From the NCBI RefSeq assembly GCF_013280495.1, contig NZ_JABSSX010000009.1:52234-116233 (forward strand): a DNA stretch of 64,000 bases, in the 5' to 3' direction. The translations under genes were made by a program, and so were the position numbers. Positions 44,352-53,315 of this stretch are shown one piece after another; within the stretch, counting starts at the first letter, position 1; each line of letters begins with the position of its first letter. The notes under the pieces are model-generated. The model was not told where the DNA came from, ran no database searches, and saw only the letters and a program-made list of their open reading frames with translations. The DNA is from Brevibacterium permense (GTDB taxonomy: Bacteria > Actinomycetota > Actinomycetes > Actinomycetales > Brevibacteriaceae).

Positions 44352-45140
44352 ATGACTGATTTCCTCAAACTGCGGAAGTCCGCCCCGGACGGCTTCTTCG
44401 CCGCCGAGGCCGCGGGGCTGAGATGGTTGGCCGAACCGGGTGTGGTCCCTGTCGTCGACGTCATCGAACATGGCGCGGATTTTCTGCAGCTGCGCCGTCT
44501 CGACGAGGTGGGTCCCTCCGCCGAGGCGGCCGCCGCCTTCGGTCGCGACCTGGCCCGGCTTCACGATGCGGGTGCTCCCGGTTTCGGTTGGTCACCGGCT
44601 CCGCTGTCGTTCTTCGGGCCCCTCGACAATCCCTTCGAGGTGCCCGCCGAGTCCGTCGGCGACTTCACTGACTATTGGGTCGAGCAGCGCCTGCGTCCTC
44701 TGATCTCGACGGTTGCCGGGGATCTCACGGGTGAGGATCGGGCTACGGTCGCCTCGGCGATCGATGCGATCGCGTCCGGAGTTTTCGCCGGGATCTGCGG
44801 CGAGGACGAGGAGGCCCCGGCACGCGTTCACGGAGATCTGTGGGCGGGAAATCTCATGTGGACGCCGGACGGGGTCACTCTCATCGATCCGGCCGCGCAC
44901 GGCGGACACCGGTTGGAGGACCTGGCTTTGCTCGGCCTCTTCGGAACCGCGCATCTCGACGAGATCTATTCCGGCTACGAACAGATCCATCGGATGCCGG
45001 ACGGTTGGCGGGATGACCTGCCGGCGCACAGCTTCTTCGCTCTGCTCGCTCATATCCGTCTGTTCGGGCGCGGTTTCCTCGAGCAGACGGTCAGAGCCGC
45101 CCGGTCGATCATCGCCCGGGCGGAACAGCTGCACCGGTGA
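44352..45140 (+). CDS. Fructosamine/ketosamine kinase-like protein
   Basis: A 262-residue aminoglycoside-phosphotransferase-fold kinase. LKLRKSAPDGFFAAEAAGLRWL supplies the ATP-contacting N-lobe, RVHGDLWAGNLMW is the catalytic loop (Asp in HGDLW), and LIDPAAHGGHRLEDLALLGLFG carries the metal-binding Asp, as in the Fructosamin_kin family. Relatives phosphorylate ketoamines so that glycated amines or proteins can be repaired. It is divergent from the pterin-like cluster and convergent with the DUF4352 gene (2-base gap). Confidence 0.88.
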   Translation: MTDFLKLRKSAPDGFFAAEAAGLRWLAEPGVVPVVDVIEHGADFLQLRRLDEVGPSAEAAAAFGRDLARLHDAGAPGFGWSPAPLSFFGPLDNPFEVPAESVGDFTDYWVEQRLRPLISTVAGDLTGEDRATVASAIDAIASGVFAGICGEDEEAPARVHGDLWAGNLMWTPDGVTLIDPAAHGGHRLEDLALLGLFGTAHLDEIYSGYEQIHRMPDGWRDDLPAHSFFALLAHIRLFGRGFLEQTVRAARSIIARAEQLHR

Positions 45141-45142
45141 GG

Positions 45143-45946
45143 TCACTTCAAGGAGATCTCCACCGGGTCGGAGAACACTCCGCCGGCGAAGGTCAGCTTG
45201 TTCGGGTCGGCGTCTTCGGGCACGTCGAAGACGAGGACACCCTCGGCGGTGTTTCCGGGGTTGATCTCTTCGAGGAAGAGGATGTTGTTCTCGGCCGCAT
45301 AGATACCGGCTTCTGAGTCCGCAGAGTAGGTGTTGCCGGACTCATCACCGAGTTTGATGTCGTCTTCGAAGAAGAAGTTCGGATCCGATCCGGTGTTCTT
45401 CACCGACAGTTCGATCTGGACGAACTGTCCCTGTGCCTTGGCGTTGAGGAATTCGTCGCCGACCTGTGAGACACCATCCTCGACCTCTGCGACGGTGATC
45501 TCCCAGTCATCGGCGGCCACGGTGTCTCCGATACCGTACGAAACCTCCTCGGCGGGTTTGTCGGCGGCCTCCTTCTTCTTCATGGACTCCCCCGACTGCT
45601 GAGCGTCGGACGTGCCGCCCTCCGCACTGCCGGTGTCGTCTCCCCCGCCTCCGATCGCGCTGGCAACAGCCATGATGACGATGATGACGAGCAACCAGAA
45701 CCACCAGCGCTTCAGCAGCGGCTTCTTCCGTTTCGGCGGTTTCTGGCCGTAGGGCTGCTGCGGGTAGCCGCCGGCTCCATAGGCAGGTGCGTTCGGTGCG
45801 GATGCCCACTGCTGGTGGTCGTAGTTCTGAGCTGGCTGCTGGGGGTGGGGGCTGTGAGGGGGCTGGTGCTGCGGGGACCATTGGTGCTGAGGCTGTGGTG
45901 ACTGCGGCTGCTGCGGGGTGTTCTGGGGATTCCGCGAATGGGACAT
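45143..45946 (-). CDS. DUF4352 membrane-anchored protein with Gln/Pro/His-rich N-terminus
   Basis: A 267-residue protein. Residues 1-75 are almost entirely Gln, Pro, His and Ser. A basic stretch KPPKRKKPLLKRWW and one transmembrane helix (about 80-97) follow. After a Gly/Asp/Ser linker, the extracytoplasmic DUF4352 domain (GDTVAADDWEITVAEVEDG, FVQIELSVKNTGSDPNFFFE, VLVFDVPEDADPNKLTF) completes the protein. The domain is an immunoglobulin-like fold of unknown ligand. AAGGAG lies upstream of the ATG, choosing 45946 over the earlier in-frame start. Confidence 0.87.
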   Translation of the reverse strand: MSHSRNPQNTPQQPQSPQPQHQWSPQHQPPHSPHPQQPAQNYDHQQWASAPNAPAYGAGGYPQQPYGQKPPKRKKPLLKRWWFWLLVIIVIMAVASAIGGGGDDTGSAEGGTSDAQQSGESMKKKEAADKPAEEVSYGIGDTVAADDWEITVAEVEDGVSQVGDEFLNAKAQGQFVQIELSVKNTGSDPNFFFEDDIKLGDESGNTYSADSEAGIYAAENNILFLEEINPGNTAEGVLVFDVPEDADPNKLTFAGGVFSDPVEISLK

Positions 45947-46093
45947 GACGCTCCTTCGAAGCTGGTTCTGGCTGACTGTTCCAGCTTCGTCCCGTCCGCA
46001 CACCGGCGCGTCCGCAATCGGGCTGGACCGCTCCAGCCGATCGGTTGATCCCGACCAGCCGAGAGGTGGACTACGTGTGTCAGCGCCCGCAGT

Positions 46094-46099
46094 TACGAT
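46094..46099 (+). promoter_or_regulatory. Candidate leaderless -10 for the kinase at 46106
   Basis: TACGAT ends six bases before the GTG start. No ribosome-binding site is seen. Confidence 0.45.
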
Positions 46100-46105
46100 T
46101 CTCTT

Positions 46106-47527
46106 GTGTCAGTACAATCCGTTCCTCGCCGCAGAATCCCGCGCGGCGTGCGCATCGCCGCCAGCATCCTCGTCGGCGTCATTCTCTACCTCTTCGGGTT
46201 CTTCACCTCGTCGATGGCGGTGACGGCGAACGCCTGGGCCTTCTCCGACGGGGAACTCAACGACACCGGACTCGTCGCCGTCCTGCTGCTGTTCCTCGTG
46301 TGGGGGCTCGTCTTCCTCCGTCACCGATGGCCGTGGGTGCCCTTCGTCGCCGGTGGACTGCTCACCGCAGGTTGGGGAGATGCGCTGATGCTGCTCATTG
46401 CGATCTTCCACCTCGTCATCCGAGCACCCCGGCGGCAGGCGATCACCGCCTCGGCGGTGGGCACCGGACTGATCGCGTTCTCCACATTGAGGATGTGTCT
46501 GGCACCGGCTGAGCGCAATCCCTTCGGCATCTTCTTCCTGCCCGATCCGGCTCAGGTCACCGGACTCGAGGCGACCATCCCACCGGAGGATTCGCACCTG
46601 GCGATCAGAATCATCACGGTCGCCGCCGGTGTCATCGCACTGTGTACGGCGCTGGGAGTCGGTGCGCTTCTGCGTCGGACTCAAAGGATGAGAGCGGTCG
46701 AGTCGATCGCCGAGCGCGAGGCTCAGCGGAATGAGTCGCTCTCGGCCGAAATCGCGCGGCAGTCGGAACGAGAGCTCTTGGCACGCGAGCTTCACGACAC
46801 GCTCTCCCACCGACTGTCGGTGATCTCTCTGCATACCGGTGCCCTTGAGGTCGGTGCACGCACCGACCCCGAGGTCGCTGCGACGGCGTCTGCTCTGCGG
46901 GAGGAGGCCCGTGCGTCCATGGAGGATCTGCGTCATCTGGTGGGTGGTGTGAGGAGCGGAGATCTGGCCGATCCGCGGCCGCGTCATGGCACTTCGTCGC
47001 CTCCGAGTCGTGCGACGATGTCAGCGATTCCCGAGCTCATCTCCTCTGTGGCCTCCACCGGTACGGTCATCCGCCCGCTCGTCGTCATCCAGGACGTGGA
47101 CTCATGTCCGCCTGCGCTCGACCGTGCGGCCTATCGCATTGTTCAGGAGGCTCTGACCAACGCGATGAAACATGCACCGAACGTGCCCGTGACGGTGGAC
47201 GTCGCCGTCTCGGCAGCTCGCGGAATCCAGATCTCGGTGAGCAATCCGCTGCCCAGCCCTCCAGGCCCAGTCGGTGTTCCGCCGCGCCCACGATATGCGC
47301 CGGGACCGGGACGAGAAGCCGGTGCCGGCGCGCCCGATCACGGACCGGGACCGGCCGGTCACCGCCGGGGTCCGCAGGACGCTCAGTTGGGATCGACCGG
47401 ATCGGGATCCGGTCTGGTCGGCATCCGCGAGCGCACCGAGATGTTCGGCGGCGAAGCGTCGATCGGGGTGTTCGGCAATGAGTTCCGTGTGCAGGTGTGC
47501 TTTCGGTCCCTCTCACCCCGGACCTGA
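46106..47527 (+). CDS. Sensor histidine kinase, HisKA_3 type, with Pro/Gly-rich insertion
   Basis: A 473-residue membrane kinase. About five helices occupy residues 15-190, followed by a coiled linker, the phospho-acceptor ARELHDTLSHRLSVI (His230), and an HATPase domain with IVQEALTNAMKHAP (N box) and GSGSGLVGIRERTEMFGG (G2). Between the N/G1 and G2 boxes lies a roughly 50-residue insertion (about 381-433) of Pro, Gly and Arg, which lengthens the ATP-lid region. GTG 46106 seems leaderless. The partner regulator starts 68 bases downstream. Confidence 0.9.
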   Translation: MSVQSVPRRRIPRGVRIAASILVGVILYLFGFFTSSMAVTANAWAFSDGELNDTGLVAVLLLFLVWGLVFLRHRWPWVPFVAGGLLTAGWGDALMLLIAIFHLVIRAPRRQAITASAVGTGLIAFSTLRMCLAPAERNPFGIFFLPDPAQVTGLEATIPPEDSHLAIRIITVAAGVIALCTALGVGALLRRTQRMRAVESIAEREAQRNESLSAEIARQSERELLARELHDTLSHRLSVISLHTGALEVGARTDPEVAATASALREEARASMEDLRHLVGGVRSGDLADPRPRHGTSSPPSRATMSAIPELISSVASTGTVIRPLVVIQDVDSCPPALDRAAYRIVQEALTNAMKHAPNVPVTVDVAVSAARGIQISVSNPLPSPPGPVGVPPRPRYAPGPGREAGAGAPDHGPGPAGHRRGPQDAQLGSTGSGSGLVGIRERTEMFGGEASIGVFGNEFRVQVCFRSLSPRT

Positions 47528-47582
47528 GGCGATGCGGAGCAGGGACTTCCGCGCCGCGCCGATCCGTGTCATGGGCCTCGGG

Positions 47583-47588
47583 TATTGT
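47583..47588 (+). promoter_or_regulatory. Candidate leaderless -10 for the regulator at 47596
   Basis: TATTGT ends seven bases before the ATG, so the regulator may also have its own start site. Confidence 0.35.
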
Positions 47589-47595
47589 GACGTTC

Positions 47596-48261
47596 ATGAA
47601 CCAAGCCGCCCCGATCCGAGTCATGGTCGTCGATGACGATCCCATGGTCATCACCGGGATCAGGGGGATCCTCCAGGCCGCCGACGGCGTCGACGTCGTC
47701 GCCTCGGCGTTGAGCGGGGAAGAGTCCGTTGAGAAGGCGTCTCTGCATTTTCCCGATGTCGTGCTCATGGATATCCAGATGCCGGGAATCGGCGGGATCG
47801 AAGCCACTCAGCGTCTGCTCAACAGTGTACGACCGCCGAAGGTGGTGTCTCTGACGAGCATGAGCAGCGACGATCACCTCTTCAAGGCACTCGAGGCCGG
47901 AGCCGCCGGATACCTGCTCAAGGACATCGGCCCTGTGGAACTCGCCGCCGCGATCCGCAGGGTTCACGCCGGTGAGCCCATTCTCTCCCCGCAGTCGATG
48001 CGGCAGGTCATCTCCAAGGTCAGATCGAACTCAGACCATCGACTGCAGAGGGAGGCCGTTGAACTGCTGTCCGGACTCACAGACCGCGAGCGGCAGATCG
48101 CCGGGCTCGTGTCCGATGGTCTGTCCAATCAGGAGATCGCCGAGGAGACGTTCATGAGTCTGGCTACGGTCAAGACTCACCTCAACCGGATCAACGTCAA
48201 ACTGGACACGAACAATCGCGTGCGCATCGCCACGATGGTCGTTCGCGCCCGCGGGCACTGA
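47596..48261 (+). CDS. NarL/LuxR-family response regulator
   Basis: A 221-residue regulator. The receiver has VMVVDDDPMV, phospho-acceptor Asp59 in VVLMDIQMPGIGG, VVSLTSM and GYLLKDIGP. The LuxR-type HTH reads LTDRERQIAGLVSDGLSNQE and VKTHLNRINVKLDTNNR. It is the partner of the kinase just upstream, and the two resemble the actinobacterial NarL-type pairs placed beside their target genes. The adjacent PAP2 gene downstream is a possible target. Confidence 0.93.
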   Translation: MNQAAPIRVMVVDDDPMVITGIRGILQAADGVDVVASALSGEESVEKASLHFPDVVLMDIQMPGIGGIEATQRLLNSVRPPKVVSLTSMSSDDHLFKALEAGAAGYLLKDIGPVELAAAIRRVHAGEPILSPQSMRQVISKVRSNSDHRLQREAVELLSGLTDRERQIAGLVSDGLSNQEIAEETFMSLATVKTHLNRINVKLDTNNRVRIATMVVRARGH

Positions 48262-48355
48262 TTCCGATAGATCGATCGGCGCGACTTTCAGAGAATCCTC
48301 GCGAGAATTCACCGTTTCTTTATCCCCCACAGCAGAAGTGATTGTCGACTCCGTC

Positions 48356-48361
48356 TAAAAT
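48356..48361 (+). promoter_or_regulatory. Candidate leaderless -10 for the PAP2 gene
   Basis: TAAAAT ends eight bases before the ATG at 48370. Confidence 0.4.
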
Positions 48362-48369
48362 CGACTCTG

Positions 48370-49104
48370 ATGGTTGCTGAACCTTATGTCGAATCCGAAA
48401 AGCTGATCAGCAACCCCTCAGATCGCAGTCAGTGGACAGAACGAGCACAGGGGTTGCTGTCCTGGGCAACCTCAATCTGGGTCTTGGCGATCGCTTTCAT
48501 CGCCGTCACATTCGCCGCGGCCGGCCCGCTGCGAGTCTGGGACTACAAGCTCAATCGACGGTGGCTCTTTCTCTTCGAACCCGATCTCGTCTGGTTCGTT
48601 CAGCACATCCTCGACCCCATCGCAGGCCAGGCAGTCTGTCTTCCCGTCTTGGCGATCACCGCGATCGTGCTGGCACGTAAACGTCGGTCCTGGCGACCGA
48701 TCGTCTTCGCGATCGCTGTCGAAGCGGCCTTCTACCTCGGCATCGGTTCGCTCAAGGTCCTCCTCGCTCGACCGGCGACCACCCTGCACGACCCGCGGTT
48801 CTTCCAAGGCGGTCTCATCGATATCGGCGGCCGCGGAATCAGCTACCCGTCTGGGCACGCAGCCGAAGCCGTACTCATCTACGGAGCAGTCGCCTACCTC
48901 ATTGCCACTTACGGCAAGGTCTCCACCAGAACCGTGCGCCTGCTGTGCTGGGGCGTCGCAGCGGTCAGCGTGAACTCCGTGGTCGTGTCCTTCGCCCTCG
49001 GCTGGCACTGGGCCACCGACCTCATCGGGGGTCTGCTGATCGGCGGATTCTTCCTGCGACTGCTCATCATCGCCGATCGGCGAATACCTGACCCCGGAGC
49101 CTGA
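48370..49104 (+). CDS. PAP2-superfamily membrane phosphatase
   Basis: A 244-residue polytopic phosphatase with about six helices. Motif C1 is KVLLARP (129-135), C2 is YPSGHA (159-164, nucleophile-assisting His) and C3 is VSFALGWHWATD, which keeps the His-x3-Asp but lacks the Arg of the canonical SR-x5-H. It could dephosphorylate a lipid phosphate such as undecaprenyl diphosphate or phosphatidic acid. A charged cytoplasmic N-terminus of about 30 residues precedes the first helix. It lies downstream of a two-component system. Confidence 0.85.
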   Translation: MVAEPYVESEKLISNPSDRSQWTERAQGLLSWATSIWVLAIAFIAVTFAAAGPLRVWDYKLNRRWLFLFEPDLVWFVQHILDPIAGQAVCLPVLAITAIVLARKRRSWRPIVFAIAVEAAFYLGIGSLKVLLARPATTLHDPRFFQGGLIDIGGRGISYPSGHAAEAVLIYGAVAYLIATYGKVSTRTVRLLCWGVAAVSVNSVVVSFALGWHWATDLIGGLLIGGFFLRLLIIADRRIPDPGA

Positions 49105-49110
49105 CGGCAC

Positions 49111-50967
49111 TCACAGCCAGGAGTCGTCGAGGTCTGTGAATGTCGTCGCCCTGCTCGCAACGAGATCGAACCATGGTCCGGTCTGCGGCAGTTCGTGAGC
49201 AAAGAAATACCGGGCCGCGGCGATCTTTCCCCTGAGGAAAGCAGAGTCTCCACGTTCACCGACGGTCGCCTCGGCAGCCATTCCCTGCTGCAGCCACAGC
49301 CACGCCACGACCGTGTGTCCCACTGCTTCCAAATAGGTCCACGCATTGTCGAGGGCCACCGTTGGATCTCCGCTCGCCCAGACTGCGGCGGTGACGGATT
49401 CGATACGATCGACGGCTGACGTCAGCGCCGCGGTCTCAGCGGACCATTCGGAGCGGTCGGCCGCCTCGGCGAGGGTCTCCCGCATCTGCTCCAGCAGCAC
49501 CTGCAGACCTGCCCCGCCTTTCATGATGACCTTACGTCCGAGCAGATCCTTGGCCTGGATGCCGTGCGTGCCCTCGTGGATCGGGTTGAGCCGATTGTCG
49601 CGGTAGAGCTGTTCGACATCGTGATCGCGGGTGTATCCCGCTCCGCCGAGCACCTGGATGGCGTGGTCGTTCGCTTTCAGGCACCACACGCTCGGCCAGG
49701 TCTTGACGATCGGGGTGAGCACATCGAGCAGCAGTGCCGCACGGTCACGCGCGGCCTCGGAATCAGCAGTTTCGGATTCGTCGAGCAGACGCGCGGCATA
49801 GAGGATGAGCCCGAGCCCGCCCTCGACGTAGCTCTTCGACGACAGCAGCATGCGCCGGACATCGGAGTGCTCCGCGATCGGGATCGGCTCACTATCGGAT
49901 CCCTTCGCCCCGTCGGGACGACCCTGGCGGCGATCGCGAGCATAGCGGAGGGCATCGAGGTACCCGTGGTACCCCAGTCCGACCGCACCGGCTCCGACAC
50001 CGATGCGAGCCTCGTTCATCATGTGGAACATACAGGCCAGACCCTTGCCCCGCTCCCCCACGAGGTAGCCCACAGCACCAGCGGAACCGGCCGGCGTGTG
50101 CGTGCCCTCACCGAAGTTGAGCAGAGTGTTCGTCGTTCCGCGCCACCCCATCTTGTGATTGAGTCCAGACAGAACGACATCATTGCGTTCACCGAGGCTG
50201 CCATCGTCGTTGACGAGGTACTTCGGGACGAGGAACAGACTCAGACCTTTGACCCCTGGCTGGTCACCCTCGGCACGAGCCAGGACGAGATGGACGATGT
50301 TCTCCGAGAGTTCGTGATCGCCGCCGGAGATCCACATCTTCGTGCCGTGGACGCGGAACGCATCGTCGCCGCCCTGGGGATCCGGAACCGCTTTCGTCGT
50401 GACATCTCCCAGGGAGGAGCCGACCTCGGGTTCGGACAGGCACATGGTGCCGAAGAACCGGCCGTCAAGCTCGGGCACAACGTACTTCTCGATCTGTTCC
50501 TCGGTGCCGTACTCGAGCAGCAGATTGGCGTTGCCCATGGTCAGCATCGGATAGCTCGCGGTACCGATATTGGCCGCCTGGAACCAGGCGAAGCAGGCCT
50601 TTGCGACCGAATGCGGCAGCTGAATGCCGCCGACGCTCTCATCCATCGTCGCCGACAGCAGGCCGATGCCGGCGAACTGGTCGAGCGCAGACTTGATCTC
50701 AGGAATCAGCGTCACCGCAGTGCCGTCGAACGTCGGCTCGTTGAGGTCGGACTTGCGTGCATGGGTCGCGAACCGCTCCTTGGCAAGCTCCTCGCTGGCT
50801 TCGAGCACGGAGTCGAAGACCTCACGCGAATGGTCGGAGAAGCGAGGTCGGTCGCAGAGTTCGTCGACCTTGAGCCAGTCATAGAGTTGGAACTCGATGT
50901 CCCTGGCGGAGAGGATGGATTCTGTCGCAGTCGTCAAGACGCCGTTGCCTTTGCTCTGTTCAGTCAC
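49111..50967 (-). CDS. Acyl-CoA dehydrogenase (DmdC/long-chain type)
   Basis: A 618-residue flavoenzyme, longer than classical acyl-CoA dehydrogenases. The core motifs are CLSEPEVGSSLGDVTTKA, MWISGGDHEL, NEARIGVGAGAVGLGYH and the catalytic-base region LNPIHEGTHGIQAKDLLG. A C-terminal helical domain (about 490-610) is typical of the DmdC/AidB-related group. It acts in beta-oxidation or methylthiopropionate breakdown; the exact acyl chain is unclear. The start is GTG 50967, with an inverted repeat just upstream. Confidence 0.9.
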   Translation of the reverse strand: MTEQSKGNGVLTTATESILSARDIEFQLYDWLKVDELCDRPRFSDHSREVFDSVLEASEELAKERFATHARKSDLNEPTFDGTAVTLIPEIKSALDQFAGIGLLSATMDESVGGIQLPHSVAKACFAWFQAANIGTASYPMLTMGNANLLLEYGTEEQIEKYVVPELDGRFFGTMCLSEPEVGSSLGDVTTKAVPDPQGGDDAFRVHGTKMWISGGDHELSENIVHLVLARAEGDQPGVKGLSLFLVPKYLVNDDGSLGERNDVVLSGLNHKMGWRGTTNTLLNFGEGTHTPAGSAGAVGYLVGERGKGLACMFHMMNEARIGVGAGAVGLGYHGYLDALRYARDRRQGRPDGAKGSDSEPIPIAEHSDVRRMLLSSKSYVEGGLGLILYAARLLDESETADSEAARDRAALLLDVLTPIVKTWPSVWCLKANDHAIQVLGGAGYTRDHDVEQLYRDNRLNPIHEGTHGIQAKDLLGRKVIMKGGAGLQVLLEQMRETLAEAADRSEWSAETAALTSAVDRIESVTAAVWASGDPTVALDNAWTYLEAVGHTVVAWLWLQQGMAAEATVGERGDSAFLRGKIAAARYFFAHELPQTGPWFDLVASRATTFTDLDDSWL

Positions 50968-50982
50968 GAGACCAAACTAGAG

Positions 50983-50998
50983 CTAAACGTTCGTTAAG
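50983..50998. promoter_or_regulatory. Operator-like inverted repeat before the acyl-CoA dehydrogenase
   Basis: CTAAACG-TT-CGTTAAG (one mismatch between 7-bp arms) lies 16-31 bases upstream of the GTG, a suitable place for a TetR-type fatty-acid repressor. Confidence 0.45.
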
Positions 50999-51221
50999 TA
51001 AAGCGATTCGCCCTCTCACAGTGAAAAGGTTTAGCTATTGATCAGTTGCGGGGTCCGCCAAACGCTCCTCATCCCTGGGTTTCGGCCCCCGCGAGAGCTA
51101 AAATTCTCTTTACAATCTGCGTGGGGATGGGGCGAAGGATCATGACCGCAGCCCGGTACACGGATAGTCGCGTGCCGGGTTCTGCTGTGCCCCAGGTAGG
51201 ATCGCCAGAGCCCTGATGCCA

Positions 51222-51237
51222 CGCCGACCAGTCGGCG
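51222..51237. promoter_or_regulatory. Perfect palindrome in gap 50968-51269
   Basis: CGCCGAC-CA-GTCGGCG lies 33 bases upstream of the symporter start. It may be an operator or a leader hairpin. No gene is seen in the 302-base gap. Confidence 0.4.
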
Positions 51238-51269
51238 GAACAATGATGCTGATCTGAAAGGCAGAGCCT

Positions 51270-52580
51270 ATGTCCTCCCCCACTGCCTCGCCTGCGCGGT
51301 CCTCCGACACGAAGACACAGCCGTCGGGATTCCTCCGGATCCTGCGCAACTACCGCTTCCCGCTCTTCATCCTGGCAGGAGTGGTCATCGGCGCGATCAT
51401 CGGCCTCGTCTTCGGGGAACGTGCCACCGTCATCAAACCGTTCGGCACGCTGTTCATCAACATGATGTTCACTCTCGTCGTGCCGCTCGTGTTCTTCTCC
51501 ATCGCCTCCGCGGTCGCGGGAATGTCCTCGGCCGCGCGACTGGGCAAGATCATGGGCAGCATGCTCGGAGTCTTCGCCGTCACCGGCATCATCGCCTCCA
51601 TCGTCATGGTCGCCGCGCTGCGCATCTTCAACGCCACGGACGGCGTCCAGGTGGAGATGCAGGAGCCGGAGAACGTCGAGGACGTCGGGTCCATCGGCGA
51701 CCAGCTCGTCCAGACCGTCGTAGTCGACGACTTCTCGAAGATCCTGTCCGCCGAGCACATGCTCGCCCTCATCGTCTTCGCCGTCATCGTCGGCTTCGCC
51801 ACCAGCAGGATCGGCGACGCGGGCAAGCCGTTCGCCCAGTTCCTCAATTCCGGCACCGAGGTGTTCCTCAAGTTCACCTCGATCGTGATGTACTACGCCC
51901 CGATCGGCCTCGGTGCCTACTTCGCCGCTCTCATCGGTGACCTCGGCTCCCAGCTCGTCGGGGACTATGTTCGCGCTTTCCTCGTCTACTATCCGGTGGC
52001 GATCGCCTACTTCATCCTCGCGTTCACGTTCTACTCCTTCCTGGCCGGTGGCCGCCGAGGCGTCTCTCGGTTCTGGGGCAATATCCTCGAGCCCACGGCG
52101 ATCTCTTTGGGCACATCCTCCTCGGTGGCGGCGATCCCGACGAACCTGCGTGCCGGAGAGAAGATCGGAGTCCCCCGTGACATCCGGGAGACGATCGTGC
52201 CGATCGGTGCCACGATCCACATGGAAGGCTCGAGCCTGTCCGCGATCCTCAAGATCGCCTTCCTCTTTGCCGTGTTCCAGCGCGACTTCTTCACCCTGGA
52301 GAACATCCTCATCGCCATCGCCGTGGCGCTGCTGGCCGGAATGGTCATGGCAGGAATCCCCTCAGGCGGCTTCATCGGCGAGCTCATGATCATCACCCTC
52401 TACGGCTTCCCGGCCGCGGCACTGCCGATCATCCAGATCATCGGAACCGTCATCGATCCCCCGGCCACCACCGTCAACTCCGTCGGCGATCAGGCGAGTT
52501 CGATGATGGTCGCCCGCATTCTCGACGGTAAGGACTGGATGGACAAGGCCGACGAGGATGATCACGATTCGGTTCCATAA
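51270..52580 (+). CDS. Dicarboxylate/amino-acid:cation symporter (SLC1/DAACS)
   Basis: A 436-residue transporter with about eight helices and two re-entrant loops. Signatures are LFINMMFTLVVPLVFFSIAS, the serine-rich hairpin AISLGTSSSVAAIPTNL, IVPIGATIHMEGSSLSA (the NMDGT-like helix 7 region, here HMEGS) and a second hairpin in AGIPSGGF. It imports glutamate, aspartate or C4-dicarboxylates with Na+ or H+. GAAAGGC precedes the ATG. Confidence 0.9.
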   Translation: MSSPTASPARSSDTKTQPSGFLRILRNYRFPLFILAGVVIGAIIGLVFGERATVIKPFGTLFINMMFTLVVPLVFFSIASAVAGMSSAARLGKIMGSMLGVFAVTGIIASIVMVAALRIFNATDGVQVEMQEPENVEDVGSIGDQLVQTVVVDDFSKILSAEHMLALIVFAVIVGFATSRIGDAGKPFAQFLNSGTEVFLKFTSIVMYYAPIGLGAYFAALIGDLGSQLVGDYVRAFLVYYPVAIAYFILAFTFYSFLAGGRRGVSRFWGNILEPTAISLGTSSSVAAIPTNLRAGEKIGVPRDIRETIVPIGATIHMEGSSLSAILKIAFLFAVFQRDFFTLENILIAIAVALLAGMVMAGIPSGGFIGELMIITLYGFPAAALPIIQIIGTVIDPPATTVNSVGDQASSMMVARILDGKDWMDKADEDDHDSVP

Positions 52581-52791
52581 GCCCAGTGAATCCGTCACAC
52601 TCCCGAGCTCGTAGATTCGGACAAGGCTCCTTCTGGCCGAATGTCTCGGAGATGTCATAGGAACGCAATAGAACTTCCGCATTTGCGACTCAGCATCTCA
52701 GCTTCTGTTCAGTTTCGGGCAAAAGGCTCTCACCTGGGCTGACGATACTCGATTCCAGCAATGTTCCTGATCTGCAAGAGGAGAAGTCACC

Positions 52792-53232
52792 ATGCCCGCC
52801 TTCATCAGCACTTACGCCGCTAAGTGGGGCGTCGCCGCATTATCCGGCCTCGCTTCCCTGGGTCTCGCAGTCGGTCCGGCAGCTGCCTCCGCCGATTCCG
52901 CGCCCGCATCCAGTGCCGCCCAGGCACCCCAGAGTTCGGGACACCCGAAGGGTGCTGTCAAGTACGCGGACAGACTGATCACCGCCTACGGCATCGGTGA
53001 TGCCGTAGTCGTGGATCAGCTCGCCACGAAGAACGTCGTCGCTGCCCTCGCCGAGCACAACGACGGGCACGCCAAACGTTGGCATCGCACGTCAGCCGAT
53101 TCCGGCAAGGGATACGCCTGGGTGTCCTACACGAACCTGGACACACATGAGGTCATGAATCTGACAGTGAGAAACGCGATCGCCGCGGACAAGGGCGGCG
53201 ACGCCGTCCGTGAGGTCGAGTTCGTCGGCTGA
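52792..53232 (+). CDS. Small secreted hypothetical protein, 146 aa
   Basis: An N-terminal signal peptide (about residues 1-35, WGVAALSGLASLGLAVGPAAASA) is followed by an Ala/Ser/Pro linker and a domain of about 95 residues (YADRLITAYGIGDAVVVDQL, AEHNDGHAKRWHRTS, LTVRNAIAADKGGDA). I recognise no family. AGAGGAG lies upstream of the ATG. The gene stands alone, with 211 bases on the left containing no other feature. It has no lipobox, so it is probably released or wall-associated. Confidence 0.75.
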   Translation: MPAFISTYAAKWGVAALSGLASLGLAVGPAAASADSAPASSAAQAPQSSGHPKGAVKYADRLITAYGIGDAVVVDQLATKNVVAALAEHNDGHAKRWHRTSADSGKGYAWVSYTNLDTHEVMNLTVRNAIAADKGGDAVREVEFVG

Positions 53233-53255
53233 GGACGACCTGATGACATCCCGTT

Positions 53256-53270
53256 GACCAGATTCTGGTC
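53256..53270. promoter_or_regulatory. Inverted repeat upstream of the PLP enzyme
   Basis: GACCAG-ATT-CTGGTC, a perfect 6-bp dyad 46 bases upstream of the start at 53316. It is just upstream of TTGTCA (53277-53282) and TAGACT (53302-53307), which may be the promoter with 19-base spacing. Confidence 0.4.
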
Positions 53271-53315
53271 GGCGTCTTGTCAGCAGGGCTGACCAGCTCG
53301 ATAGACTCGGGAACC

